The notes under the pieces: generated by a model | Told to the model about the DNA's origin: nothing | The model's input: only the letters and a program-made list of their open reading frames with translations | Database searches by the model: none | Shown: piece after piece, positions 7,202 to 19,100 of the stretch | Position numbering within the stretch: position 1 is the first letter of the stretch | Layout: every line of letters starts with the position of its first letter | Translations under genes and position numbers: made by a program | Source: Acidimicrobiales bacterium | GTDB lineage: Bacteria > Actinomycetota > Acidimicrobiia > Acidimicrobiales > JAKAVM01 | Reading direction: 5' to 3' | Length of the DNA stretch: 64,000 nucleotides | Assembly: GCA_027452005.1 (NCBI GenBank) | Contig: DAIDHF010000010.1 | Coordinates: forward strand, 1 to 64,000

Positions 7202-8056
7202 CTATTTGTTATCTTGCCGATGGGTTAGATGATGATGCTTTTTTGTTTGGGTCTTCTTCTGGCTGACCCTTTGGGCCACGCCCCAATCAAATTCTCGGCT
7301 AGGCGGAATCGTCGTGGAGTCATATACGGCCTCCCTAAGATCACAGTTTTCTATTTGAGCCTCATACAGGTATGCCCCACACAGATTCGCCTTGTGAAGA
7401 TTAGCCCGAAGTACCATCGCCTTGCGGAAAAAGGCCATCGGAAAGTCCACCTCGGCAAGTATTGAATCACTCAGATCTGCTTCTTGGAGTCGGGCACCCA
7501 TGCAGTTGGCCCCTGATAGATCTGCCCCATGAAGATTTGCCCTAGTGAGATCTGCCCTAGATAGATTGGCTGCTGCTAGATTAGCTCCAGATAGGTCTGC
7601 TTCAGTCAAAATCGCATGGGAAAGGTCGGCGGCATACAGATCTGCCCCACGCAGATTTGCCCGCCTCAAATTTGCATGGCTCATCTTGATCTTTCTCATT
7701 GTTGCATTTCCAAGATTTGCCTCAGATAGAACGGGACGGTTTAAAAAGATTCCGGAAAGGTTCGACTCCATGAGATCAGCCCTTGGGACAAAGTCTTTTG
7801 GCTTTAGCGCCTGCCCGAGCTTATTAACTCCAAAAGGTGCCTCAGAGCGCGAAAAGGCCGGAGCGGGTCCTGGTGAGCCAGGTTTTGAACTGGTTCGAAC
7901 TGCTGTCTTGGGCCTGGCTGGATTAGAGGCCCGCTTTCCCCATAATGGCACACAAAAATAATAGCCCAAATGCTTGCAAAAGTTAGATTCAGGCGGATTT
8001 GCAATGTATGAGTCAGGATTACCTGCTTGAATTGTTAATGTGACAGACCACAGCAC
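7202..8056 (-). CDS. Pentapeptide-repeat protein
   Basis: Roughly residues 92-248 are tandem A(D/N)LxX pentapeptides (for example RANLRGADLYAADLSHA and ANLHGADLSGAN), which fold as a right-handed quadrilateral beta-helix. The N-terminal 90 residues contain two Cys (NFCKHLGYYFC), then a Pro/Ser-rich linker. The C-terminus is Lys/His-rich. The start is uncertain: GTG 8056 lies inside the divergent RDD gene by 17 bp, and a downstream GTG near residue 36 is possible. Pentapeptide proteins range from DNA-gyrase mimics to structural adaptors, so function is open. Confidence 0.8.
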   Translation of the reverse strand: MLWSVTLTIQAGNPDSYIANPPESNFCKHLGYYFCVPLWGKRASNPARPKTAVRTSSKPGSPGPAPAFSRSEAPFGVNKLGQALKPKDFVPRADLMESNLSGIFLNRPVLSEANLGNATMRKIKMSHANLRRANLRGADLYAADLSHAILTEADLSGANLAAANLSRADLTRANLHGADLSGANCMGARLQEADLSDSILAEVDFPMAFFRKAMVLRANLHKANLCGAYLYEAQIENCDLREAVYDSTTIPPSREFDWGVAQRVSQKKTQTKKHHHLTHRQDNK

Positions 8057-8741
8057 TCCATCGCCTGGGACAGAGTCTCCACGAGAGATTCCCGATTCTC
8101 CCTGGGCTCCGTCAGATGCAACACCTCACAGTGGTCACTCCCCCACTTCTGGTCCAACTCCTCCACATAAGAGAATCTCAGAAGTGCCCGTATCGCCAGC
8201 TACTGATTTCTACTCCGAACCTGGAATTGACCAAAAAAACCAGCCAGAAATCGGAACCCAGAGAACGCTTCAAGATCAATTTGGTCGGCCCATTGCAGGG
8301 GGTCTTGCCCGGCTCGCGGCATTTGCCATTGATTGCCTAATCCTTGATGTTGCAAGCTCCATTGCCTTGTACCTGTTGATCGGTTCTAATTTTTCGTTTA
8401 ATCCCGATACCGGGAAAGTTGTACTCCACAATACTTATCCGGCAAGTTTTTGGTTGGCCTTCTGTCTTATCGTGGTTGCAAATATTGCTTACTTTACATT
8501 CATGAATGGATCCCCCAAGGGCCAGACACTTGGAAAGATGGTGATGCGCATCTCAGTTAGGGATGTTCGCACAGGTGCTTCAATTGGTCAAGCCATGGCA
8601 CTCTTGAGAATTGTCTTGATGGGAGTATTCTTTGTGGCCTATCTGGTTCCACTGGTATTAGATTTTGTCTGGTTATTCTTCGAACCAATGCGACGCACCT
8701 GGCACGATCTGGCCTCAAGGTCGATAGTAGTACGTGTCTGA
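8040..8741 (+). CDS. RDD-family membrane protein with Pro-rich N-terminus
   Basis: This 233-residue protein starts at GTG 8040. Residues 1-80 are a Pro/Ser/Thr-rich cytoplasmic tail. The RDD domain follows, with an Arg/Asp motif (RLAAFAIDC), membrane helices, the hallmark SPKGQTLGKMVMRISVRD, two more helices and a terminal RRTWHDLASRS. RDD proteins are small polytopic membrane proteins, in some cases tied to ion or solute transport. The stop overlaps the next RDD gene by 8 bp, so the two are probably co-expressed and might form a heteromer. Confidence 0.85.
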   Translation: MTDHSTPSPGTESPREIPDSPWAPSDATPHSGHSPTSGPTPPHKRISEVPVSPATDFYSEPGIDQKNQPEIGTQRTLQDQFGRPIAGGLARLAAFAIDCLILDVASSIALYLLIGSNFSFNPDTGKVVLHNTYPASFWLAFCLIVVANIAYFTFMNGSPKGQTLGKMVMRISVRDVRTGASIGQAMALLRIVLMGVFFVAYLVPLVLDFVWLFFEPMRRTWHDLASRSIVVRV

Positions 8742-9216
8742 ACGCCAATATCCGCTGGCATCTTACAAGCGCAGGTCTCTAGCCTGGATATTGGATGCAA
8801 CAGTTGTATCTGTGCCGGTAGGATTTATAATAAGCGGTTTTGGATTGGAATCCAAACAAATAGTTCATGTGGTGAAACATAAACTAGTCTCTTCCCCTGC
8901 CCCTATACATTTTGGTACGCGAATTCTCGAGGGACTGATTTGGGTTGTCATGTTCACGCTCTATTATGCAATCATGGAGGCCAGCTCGAAGGGACAAACT
9001 CTTGGTAAACGCTGGACTGGGATAGCGACAGTTCGAATAGACAACGGTTCAAGTCTTTCCTATCCGAAGGCTACCATTCGAGGGCTCATCAGTTCGGGGT
9101 TGATTGCTGCCGGTCTCCTGTTGGGGATTGTCAGCTATTTATGGCCCATATGGGACCATAAAAGACGAACCTTTCACGACATGGCAGTGGGATCAGCAGT
9201 AATTTCTGTACATTGA
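8734..9216 (+). CDS. RDD-family membrane protein, second copy
   Basis: This 160-residue RDD domain has no N-terminal extension. KRRSLAWILDA opens the first helix, SSKGQTLGKRWTGIATVRID is the central signature, and KRRTFHDMAVGSAVI closes it. It overlaps the upstream RDD gene by 8 bp and is clearly its distant paralogue. About four membrane segments are visible. The start at GTG 8734 is fixed by overlap and by the short space before the conserved first helix. Confidence 0.85.
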   Translation: MSERQYPLASYKRRSLAWILDATVVSVPVGFIISGFGLESKQIVHVVKHKLVSSPAPIHFGTRILEGLIWVVMFTLYYAIMEASSKGQTLGKRWTGIATVRIDNGSSLSYPKATIRGLISSGLIAAGLLLGIVSYLWPIWDHKRRTFHDMAVGSAVISVH

Positions 9217-9303
9217 TTAGACATATTGGGCAACTCGATACTTTTATAGTTCTGTGATAATTTGCTAATCTCTAGATCCTTGGACGCACAAAACCCCAAC
9301 ACA

Positions 9304-12156
9304 ATGATACATGTCTTACTCTTTAATGATTTTCAACTGAGTTTAGGCGATCGCCAAATAAATCTTCGACATAATAAGTCTAAAGCCGTGATTGCGTGGC
9401 TGGCCCTCAATAATAGTACATGGTCAAGGGACTCCATCGCCGAACTTCTATGGCCACATTTGGAACGTGATCGTCAGCTAGCAAATTTGCGTGTCGTACT
9501 TTCTGAGCTTCGGAAAAGCTGTGGTAGTCACTTAATGGTGACTACCACTGGTATCAGTCTGAATCGCACGATCTCAATAGATGTAAGCCAGTTCACCACC
9601 TCAATATCTCGCAAATGTAGGACTTTCCGCGATGCTAAAGTTATTGAAAATGGACTTTCTGTCTACACCGGACCTCTCCTACACGGCTTTCGTGTAGGCG
9701 ATGCACCTGACTTTGAGTTTAATATTGATTTACTGCGAAGGCACCTTACTTCAATGTTTATTGATGCGACAATTGATTTATGCGATTATTTGATCTTCCA
9801 CAATCAGCAAAACCGGGCAATCATGTTGCTGGAGAAAGCACTCAATGTAGAACCCAACCATGATAAATTGCATACACTATATGTAAAAGCCCTAGATATT
9901 GCAGATCAACCTGGCCAAGTAATCGCCTATACGACAACTCGTGCTCAACTAGCTAATTCCTATGTACAGGAAACCTCCGACAAGGTGCTGTCTGAGTTGG
10001 CCACTGCAAACACAACACTTTTTCTCGACGGTGAAGAATTTACCTACCAATCTCAGCTCAGCACGCTACCTCCAATACTAGGACGTGAAAGTCAGATATC
10101 TCAGATTTTGGAACTAATTTACGACTCAAATACTCCGGTTATTACTTTTGTCGGCCCTGGAGGAGTTGGAAAAACAAGATTAGCTTTTGAGGTGATCGGC
10201 AGACTTTACGATCCGGAATACATTTCTAAACAACAGACTGCTAACCTGCCAAAACAATACCATTATGACAAAATAGTGTTTGCCGATCTGTCAGAGATCA
10301 TGAGTAAAGATGAAATAGTACCAAAAATATTTTTTGCATTTCAGGGTCAAATGGTTGGATATAAACCCCCTTTAGTCGAATTGGCCCAGCGCATTGGACT
10401 ACAAAGATACTTATTGGTTCTTGATAATCTTGAACATTTGATTCCACATGTAAATTTAGTTATTGATTACATTCAAGCTAAATGCCCAAACACCCAACTT
10501 GTTACAACATCTAGACAGCGACTTCGTCTCAGACGAGAACGCGTTATATCAATTAGATCTTTGACCGTGCCGACAAATGATCAATCTGAAGCCGATCTAT
10601 TTGATAATCCTGCAGTCCAACTATTTCTATACTTTTCTAGTCTTCACTCTGACGCTGACTTCAGCAATGACCTATATCACATAGGGCAGCTCTGTAGAGT
10701 ACTTGATGGGTTGCCATTGGCGATCGAACTTGCCGCTTCAAGAACAGCGCTTTTGAGCCCCAAAGAGATTTTAGAAAGATTGACAAATTCTAACTTGAAC
10801 TTGACATCCCCCTCGCATCACGTTCCACTTCGTCATCGATCGCTTGAAGAGTCAATTTCCTGGAGTTATTCACTTCTAACTGATGCCGCTAAGCAAGTAT
10901 TGTTAACAGTGCATACGCTCCAAAATGACGGTTCTCTCAATGCCATTGTTGCACTATCTGGGCTATCGGAACACGAAAGTATTGATGGCGCATTACGGCT
11001 TGTCGATGCTGGATTGGCGACCAAGCATATCTTTCGGGGTATGACTAGATTGGTTTTGCCAGCTTCAATTGTTGAATATTTGACGTCCCGTACCGACCTT
11101 TATGCACAAAAGCAGGCTTTAGACCAAAAGCACGTTTTATATTTTCTGGCCCAAGCAGAGAATTTAGCATATCAGCTTAAAGGTCGAGATCAGCTTGAGA
11201 CCTTACGTTTGATGGCTCGTGATTTTCACAACTACAAAAGTGCACTTCAATATGCCCAATCGCAATCGGAACGAGTTACTTTTTCCAAACTATGTCTTTC
11301 TCTTGCATGGTTTTGGACACTTACGGGATACTTATCATTTGGTATATCAAATTTAGAGAAGGCAATTGAACTTCTTAACAATCCTGAAGAATACAAACTG
11401 TCTCCGTTACTTAAATGTCAATGTCAGATTTATCTTGCCTTTTTTTATATTTTGCAAGGGAACGAAAATGAGGCCAAGATGAATCTTGTTAGCGCGCGAG
11501 ATTGTCTTAGTGCTAATCCATCTGAGACAATACTGGCTCAATGTATAAATTACGAAGCATTACTTCAAATAATATTGAATCCACAATTAACCCCTGCTGA
11601 AATATTTGATTTATGTAATAAGCTAGATCAGGCTGAACGTAAGTTTAAGATGGTGCATGATTCATGGAATCAGGCCCGGGTAATCTATAATAAGTCGCAT
11701 CTTGAAACATTGGCCGAAGACTTTGTAGCAGCCTTAGATACATTAGAGCGCGCAGTGGTTATTTTCAGCTCCCTTGAAGACATTAGAAGTATCGCGATGT
11801 GCAAAATGCAACGCGGAATTATTGAAGAGCTGTTGGGAGACTCTCAAGAAGCAAGAAAGAGCTTGCTGAGCGCGTTTGAAGAATTGCGCGGTCTTGGAGA
11901 TATCGTGCAGGCGGCGAGAGCACTGTCAGCATTAGCCGGGAACTCCGTTTCGCTCGAAATGTATAATACAGCTGCCCTCCTATTTGGCGCAGCTGAACAC
12001 ATTTACGAGACAACCGGACTTTCATTCCCGAGCAGTTATGGTGGGATAATTGAAAATTATGTAAAACGCGCAAGAGCTTCAATAGGTGAGGTTAATTGGG
12101 GAAAATATTACAAAATCGGAAAAGCAGAAGGTATAAGCGTAACAATTGAATCTTGA
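9304..12156 (+). CDS. AfsR/SARP-type transcriptional regulator with NB-ARC-like ATPase and TPR region
   Basis: The protein is about 950 residues from ATG 9304, chosen because MIHVLLFNDFQ begins the conserved winged-helix; a TTG at 9262 would add 14 residues. In order: an OmpR-like DNA-binding domain (SRDSIAELLWPHLERDRQLA), a BTAD helical domain to about residue 240, and a STAND ATPase with P-loop GPGGVGKT (about 284-291), Walker B YLLVLDNLEHL and GLPLAIELAAS. The C-terminal half is helical TPR-like. Such proteins integrate ATP and ligand signals to activate secondary-metabolism or surface genes. It converges with the giant surface operon, separated by 17 bp from the lipoprotein stop. Confidence 0.85.
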   Translation: MIHVLLFNDFQLSLGDRQINLRHNKSKAVIAWLALNNSTWSRDSIAELLWPHLERDRQLANLRVVLSELRKSCGSHLMVTTTGISLNRTISIDVSQFTTSISRKCRTFRDAKVIENGLSVYTGPLLHGFRVGDAPDFEFNIDLLRRHLTSMFIDATIDLCDYLIFHNQQNRAIMLLEKALNVEPNHDKLHTLYVKALDIADQPGQVIAYTTTRAQLANSYVQETSDKVLSELATANTTLFLDGEEFTYQSQLSTLPPILGRESQISQILELIYDSNTPVITFVGPGGVGKTRLAFEVIGRLYDPEYISKQQTANLPKQYHYDKIVFADLSEIMSKDEIVPKIFFAFQGQMVGYKPPLVELAQRIGLQRYLLVLDNLEHLIPHVNLVIDYIQAKCPNTQLVTTSRQRLRLRRERVISIRSLTVPTNDQSEADLFDNPAVQLFLYFSSLHSDADFSNDLYHIGQLCRVLDGLPLAIELAASRTALLSPKEILERLTNSNLNLTSPSHHVPLRHRSLEESISWSYSLLTDAAKQVLLTVHTLQNDGSLNAIVALSGLSEHESIDGALRLVDAGLATKHIFRGMTRLVLPASIVEYLTSRTDLYAQKQALDQKHVLYFLAQAENLAYQLKGRDQLETLRLMARDFHNYKSALQYAQSQSERVTFSKLCLSLAWFWTLTGYLSFGISNLEKAIELLNNPEEYKLSPLLKCQCQIYLAFFYILQGNENEAKMNLVSARDCLSANPSETILAQCINYEALLQIILNPQLTPAEIFDLCNKLDQAERKFKMVHDSWNQARVIYNKSHLETLAEDFVAALDTLERAVVIFSSLEDIRSIAMCKMQRGIIEELLGDSQEARKSLLSAFEELRGLGDIVQAARALSALAGNSVSLEMYNTAALLFGAAEHIYETTGLSFPSSYGGIIENYVKRARASIGEVNWGKYYKIGKAEGISVTIES

Positions 12157-12173
12157 TATGTTAATTGTTAAAC

Positions 12174-13190
12174 TTACGGAGTAACTTCCAATACTCCAAT
12201 TGGCGAGCTAATTCCTGTGATGGTTGCAACTACCGACAAGCTTGATAAGGAAATTTCTTGGATGGAGTTAGAACTAACGTCTGATACGTAAACTGTTGAT
12301 GCGGTTCCGACATCAACTCCTTGTGGGTCACTTTCAGTTGAGACCGTGCCGGTAACTGTCCAGTTTTGAGTATTGATTACTGAAAGTGAATTTGAAAGTT
12401 CATTAGAAACAGCTAGAGTGTTTCCGTTGGTGCTGATTGAACACGCTACTGGCCAGGTTCCTACCGAGATAGTACGCAGTAATGTGCCATTTTGGCTATA
12501 TACTGATACGGTATTCGATCCGGAATTTAGAATATACATTACGCTTGGAGATGAACCATCACATATTGCATTTGGGCCGTCTCCAACAGTTTGGCTCAAT
12601 GATACTTGGTTAGTCGATGTATTGATTTCGGTAAGTGTTCCGGGCTCAGATGGATCCAACTGACCTGATCCCCCACTTGGAGGAGAGCTAAAGCTAGTAA
12701 CATCAACCTGGGAACCATTAGCACTGCACGCTACACCTACCGGAGATCCGGCTACTTCAATAGTACTTATAACACTGTTAGAGCCAGTATCTATTGCTGA
12801 AATCGAGCCAGAGCCAGTATTTGCCACGTACGCAGTTCCATTTGAACATATCGCTATGCCAAAGGGCTTCTTTCCGACGGCTATAGGACTACCAATTATT
12901 GATAGCTTATTTGTGTCAATTTCCGATACCGTTCCATTACTTTGATTGGTGATATATATATCTGCCCCCGATGCAGTAGCTGCAATTTGAGAAGGAGTTA
13001 AGCCCACACTAATTGCAGATCCAATGGAATTGTTGCTTGAATTTATTGGATAAGCTGAATTAGAACTCAAACTAGTAACAAATACTAAAGGCGTTGGCGG
13101 TGGGCTAGGAGTGCTTGGAAAGTAACACGACGTAATCGTGACTGACCCGATTAATACTATCACTGCTGCTCTAAACTTATTAGAGATCAT
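12174..13190 (-). CDS. Beta-propeller (YVTN/NHL-like) lipoprotein
   Basis: This protein of 338 residues has a signal peptide (MISNKFRAAVIVLIGSVTITSC) whose lipobox ITSC predicts lipid anchoring. A short Pro/Ser linker leads to about six or seven repeated blades with motifs such as NGTVSEIDT, GKKPFGIAICSNGTAYVANT and SGSISAIDTGSNSVISTIEV. These are typical of YVTN-type seven-bladed propellers. ATG 13190 overlaps the stop of the giant gene (ATGA), so the two are coupled; longer upstream frames inside the giant gene are not needed. It may help display or bind the giant protein at the surface, which is inference. Confidence 0.8.
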   Translation of the reverse strand: MISNKFRAAVIVLIGSVTITSCYFPSTPSPPPTPLVFVTSLSSNSAYPINSSNNSIGSAISVGLTPSQIAATASGADIYITNQSNGTVSEIDTNKLSIIGSPIAVGKKPFGIAICSNGTAYVANTGSGSISAIDTGSNSVISTIEVAGSPVGVACSANGSQVDVTSFSSPPSGGSGQLDPSEPGTLTEINTSTNQVSLSQTVGDGPNAICDGSSPSVMYILNSGSNTVSVYSQNGTLLRTISVGTWPVACSISTNGNTLAVSNELSNSLSVINTQNWTVTGTVSTESDPQGVDVGTASTVYVSDVSSNSIQEISLSSLSVVATITGISSPIGVLEVTP

Positions 13191-16100
13191 TGAAAATTCT
13201 CCTTGGTGGCTATTCGCGATAAGTGTTCGTCTGACAGGCCTTGAATGTCCCTGCCATGTAGCGAACTTGATCCAAGCGGCTGGATTGAACCGATAGAGCA
13301 TGTTTTAGCATTAGATTGTGTGTCTATTTGATCGGTAATCGGGCATATGTTAATCAAGACGGCATTGATAGAGATTGTTGCGCCGTTAGGTATTGCTCCA
13401 ATTACAGGGTTCCCGGTCGTTGGTTCAAAATAGGGAGATACTGTTGTGGTAAGCGTAGACAGATCCGCTGTTACAGAAGCGTTTGTAACATCTCCAGTAG
13501 CTCCATTCGTGCAGAAGGTACCCGGGACAGTGGCGTTGTAGCCAAAATCCTGAACTAAACCACTACATCCGTCTCCGAGCAAGCTCCCTGCAATATCTGC
13601 CGTACCGGAAGATGCAATACCTTCTCCAGTGTGTGCAACATTTTCATAGATCGTTGAATTGAAAATCTCGAGTGTACCAGAATTGGCTATCCCTCCGCCG
13701 CTTCCATAAACATTTATTTGAAATAACGCATAATCAGACGCATCGTTACCTGCAATTGTAGAGTTAGAAATGGTCATCGTGCCAGAGTTATAGATTCCTG
13801 CTCCGGAGCCTGGAGCAAGTACTGTTTGCACGCCACTTATACCCACGTTTGACGTAACGGTATTATTTACAACTGCACTATCATTCATTGACAGTGTTCC
13901 TGAATTGAATACTCCGCCGCCTTGGCCAGATGATATGGAAAACACGTTACCTCCCGAGTTAGCTACGTTGGAGCTTATGGTAACGTTGGTCAAATTGGCA
14001 GTTCCCGCATTGGTTATACCGCCACCCAAGCCGTGGACCTCACCATCTCTAATGGTCAAATCAATTAAATTCACCGTGGCATTTGAACCTATGTTGATAA
14101 CCTGGGAAATTCCGGATCCATCCAAAACCACTGGACCGTTACCTGCTGGTTCAAATGTCACAGTAAGTGCTTGGGAAGAATTGATTGAGAGCGGAATTGC
14201 ACCTGCACTTGAGATATTATTATAAGTGCCACTAACCATTGCTACTACGTCACCCGTGGAAAGATTTGCCGTTACCTTTTGTAACGTACAGGGACTCGTG
14301 ATACTGCAAACATCCCCTGCACCATTGGGAGCCGGAGCAACCACTAAAGCCACTGTAAATGATTCAGTCATTGATTGTGAAGATGCTCCCAAGCTAGAAC
14401 CACTGAATTTAGCCATAACTTGTTGGGACCCTGGGGCTGATGGAATATACGTACAGCTGGCACTGGTATTATTAATTGGGACACTTTCGCAATTTGTAAT
14501 TAGTCCGCCGTTAGCATCAAATTCAATGTTTCCTATGCCAATATCAGTACTGGGAGATACCTGAGCTATTAGGGTAACAGGCGAGCCATAGTTAACAATG
14601 TTTGAACTTGACGACACTGTTGTAATCGTAGGGTTAACCGTAACGCTTAAAGGTTGACTTTGCGAACTTAAAAAGCCTGTAGCACCGCCATAAGATGCAA
14701 ACACTTCATAGTGGCCAGAAGTTAATGATGACGGAACGCAGGAACCGGCTCCGTTTACTAAAGAAATATTTTCACATCCTACTACTTGCGAGTTACCAAT
14801 AAATAAGGTGATATGACCCGTTGGAGTCCCGCTACTAGAAGACACTTGAAAATCAATCTCGTCTTTATTGCTTGTGCTTTGGACAAGTGTTGTAACTGTT
14901 GTACTGACTACCTCAAAAGATACCGAGTTAGAAACCCCGGCACCGTAAGGTGCTTGACCCGTGAACTCGGCAGTAACAGAGAATTGCCCTGAAGTGCTTG
15001 TATATAGAGGACATATCGCTGTATTTTGCACAACCGACAAATTCTGACAGGAAGATATCGGAGAATTATTGAGGCTAAAACTTACTGTACCAATTGGGTT
15101 TCCCAAATTCGACACGACAGTTGCAGAAATATTTAATAGGCCTCCTTGAGCTACCTTTGATACGGGTACAGAAAGTGAAATACTGCTCGCCGTACTGGCC
15201 TCTACTTGTACTTCCTGCGAAGGAAGTGAGTGACCAGATGCAGACAAGGCTTCGACGGTGAAATATTCAACCATGCCTGGGCTTAAATTCTCTACGACAA
15301 TTGATGTCGAATTAGTGTGTCCAACTGGGTCGCTGTAGATCTCGCCTCCCGGTGAAGTTGCTTCAAAGACTTGGTAACCCGTTATAGATACTCCCGATTG
15401 AGAGCTCGGAGGACTCCAACTCAGAGTCACGTTGTCTCCTGAAAGCATTGGAGTAATATCGACGGGTGGACTTGGTGGAACTGGTACGGACTGAGAGGAT
15501 TGACCCAGTGTGTCAGATCCAATATTGCATGACAAGGTACCGGAGTTGTATCCACGTTGATCGCTCTCAGGGCAGACATATACCGTCGGACCAGGAATTG
15601 TCGTAGGGTAGTCGTTTGTATCGTACGTGGTGCTTGTAAGATTCACACTCGTATCAACTGGTATAGCTTTCGAAACCACGCTTGACGACACGGGCAGTAC
15701 AGATTCAGTAGATCCCCCATTTGTTGAAAGTGTACCTAATTCTTGTCCAAGCGTTTTATCAAGTACGTCTGTAGTATTTCCAGAGATACAACCGTTATTT
15801 GATGGAGCAGCATTAAAGCCAAGATCCTCTATAGGCGAATTGCACCCATCTAGAAAAATAGTTCCGACTGCAACCACGTCTGCCCCATTAACCCCATTGA
15901 ATATTCCGCTTTCAGTAGCCTGAAATGGCCCGTCGAGATCGTTACCATATGCAGTGGCAGAGTTTTTGACAAAAGTAGAATCCTCAATGACGGATACATC
16001 TAAACCACCAGTATATATGGCTCCTCCGTAGCTTCCATTGTTACCAAAGAACGTACTGTGATCGATCTGAAGTAAGCCAAAATTTCCAATAGCCCCCCCA

Positions 16101-19100
16101 CCGTAAAAGAATCCGTCTGCCACATTATCAAGAAAAGTTGAGTTGACAATCGTGAGACTACCATCATTTTTAATTGCGCCACCGTAACTATTCCCAGTGT
16201 GCCCATTTTGAAATGTTAGATTATTCAAATACACATTTGAGCTAGAGGAAATATTGAAAAGTGTACTCGTGCTTTGACCGTCAAAAATAACCTTCGACCC
16301 CGAATAGGCCTGCAATTCTAAACCATCGCTTTTTCCCGTTGACAAAGTAAGCGGAAAAGGTAAAGAACCAATATTATTACTAGAATAGGTACCCGCCATA
16401 AGCTCTATCAGTGCGTTACCACTAGAGTCTGAAAGCGCTTGAACAAGGGTACAGGGCTGTGAGGAGCTGCAGGTAGATCCATACCCTTGTGGAGTCGGTG
16501 CCGCATAAAGCTCTTGACCAACGTAAAGGAACACAGGTTGTGATTGTGAGTTTGGAATACCGATTTGGCCCAATAGATTGGCTTCTAAGCTGTGAGTACC
16601 CACTTCTTGAAAAGTCGCCTGACATGATCCAGTGCCTTCATATACATATATATTAGTGCAACTTGAAATTGGAGATCCTTGGTCGTCAACCGTTGCGTAG
16701 CCCGAAATTAGACCAGTTGACACTCCGGCATTTATGGTCAAAGTAACAGGGTCGTTAACCCCTGCGACATAGTTAGAGGGTGTTATTGTAACTAACGCGC
16801 TATCCAACGGTGTGATTGCCACTTCATTAGAGGGGTTTGAAGCGCCAATTTGGTTGTAGGCAATTACGGTGAAATAATACCGTATACCTAGCGTCAATTG
16901 TGAGATCGTGGCTGAAGTAGAAGAGGTCTTTGCAAGCGGTTTGCTATAGTTTTCTTCCCCCGGACTGGTCCCACCAAATACCTGATATCCAGTTGTAACC
17001 GGATCACTTCCATTGTATGTTGGCTGGCTCCAAGAAAGCTCTATTGACCCGCTATCTGCAATAGCACTTAGTGATTTTGGCGCTTCGGGTACTGTAAAAT
17101 TCCCGGCCTGAAAAGAGCCAATAGAACATGAAGACCCTTGAGAAGATACTCCCCTTTGATCAATCTCTGGGCACAGTTCCTGGACAATGCCATTTTCAAG
17201 AGTGGTAGTCTCTGGAGCAATCATCTCAACGGCTGGATCTTCCGGATCGGGAGCAACGGTTTGCGTTAACCCACCATTTGAATTCAGCGGTCCCATGTTT
17301 GCGACAGAGTTTCCGACCACATCAGAAGAAAGAATCAATTGACATCCAGAGTTTGGTACGGTTGCATTGTAGCCAGAGTCATAAATCGGACCTACACATG
17401 AATCAGATAGTATGCTAGCACTTACGTATGCGGAGCCATAGTTTACTAGATCTCCGCCCACTGATCCCCCAAAGCTTCCGGCCGGCCCACCCGGGTTAGT
17501 ATTTTGAGAAAAAGTCGAGTGAGTTATTGTGAGCTGTGCCCTATTTACAATAGCGGCCCCATAGCTGGTACCAAAATCGTGAAATTGTGCTTGATTGTTT
17601 GCAAACGTACTCATTTCAGTATTGATCGTGCCTAAATTATCAATCGCACCACCATCGGTTCCACTATATTTTGTAGCAAGATCACTATTTCCGCTAAACG
17701 TTGAATTATAAATGTCAACTATTCCTGTGTTGTATAACCCTCCTCCATTTGCGTTCTGATTAAAGCCAGTTCCTGTAACCTGATTGTTCGATACAGTAAT
17801 CGTATCCAATGTTAGAGTTCCAGAATTGTTGATTCCCCCACCATTATTGTTAATAACCGAGGCATTGGTGATGGTCAAATTTCTCATTGACACGATAGAA
17901 GTCGAGCTTATCTGAAAGATTTGATACTGGTCTCCACCATCGAAGATGACTTGTGTGTTGGGTGCACCAATTATCGCGAGTGACTCATTGTCTGTTGTAT
18001 CAATTTGAACCGGAAAACCATCCGAACCAACCGTCTTTGAGGTATAGCTACCCGAAGCCATTGATATAATAGCTGGACCCGATACCATTGACAGAGCTTG
18101 GTCAAAAGGACAGGGCGAGTTTTGTGTACACGCAACTCCAGTACCTAGCGGGATTGGAGCAACAAAATATTCAGTTCCAACCGTCAATACTAAAATCTGA
18201 GAAGTAGAGTTGAAAAAATTAGCTCCGTAAAAGCTCGCAGAAAGACTATACGTACCGGACGTGGAAAACACAGGTGAACATTGTCCTTGTCCACCTTGTA
18301 TCGGAATATTTACACATCCAATAATAGGTCCACTCTGAGATGATACCGTAATGTTTCCAAAAGGAGTGCCTATGGGCGATGTAACACTAACTGATAGACT
18401 TACCGGACTTCCAGCAGCTATCGTTAAAGTGCTTGCTGTGAGAGTCGTGGAAGTTGACGGTTCAATCACCAGCGAAGCCTCCTGTGATGGAACCGATACA
18501 CCCAGGGAGTTTTCAGCCTCGACGGTAAAATATACGGTACCGTTACCAGGAATACCTGAGACAAGGGCACTATTCAATTGAGATGTTGTATTGGAAGAAT
18601 CAAAGTTACTTGTGACTATCGTGGCCACGGGAGCGGTCATGTTTTCCTGCCCAGGAGAAGTACCCTCGAAAACTAGAAAGTTTTCGATTGGAAGACCACC
18701 GGTTGAAGCTGGCATAGACCAAGTGATATCTGCTGAACCACCAAGCTGGTTAGCCACTACATTTAGTGGTGGAGAAGGAAGTGTTGGTGAGCTTAGAGTT
18801 GTAGTAGAGCCAATGGAACAGCTACTTCCATTGGACTCTACGCCCCTCTGGTCAACTTCAGGACAGAGAGAAATTGTTTTAGAGCCAACATTAATATTTG
18901 TCCCGTTATCAAGGGCTCCGATTACAATATTGGAGCTGAGCGGAAGAACGGTTTCTGTTGGACCTCCGTTTTGACCTAGAGTCGCTAGCTGTCCAACCGA
19001 AGACCCGTTCAAATCCCCAATACCATTATTGAGACAGCTCTGACTAACCGATGCATTGAATCCCAGATCTGTGATAACTCCTGAGCATGAATCACCATAG

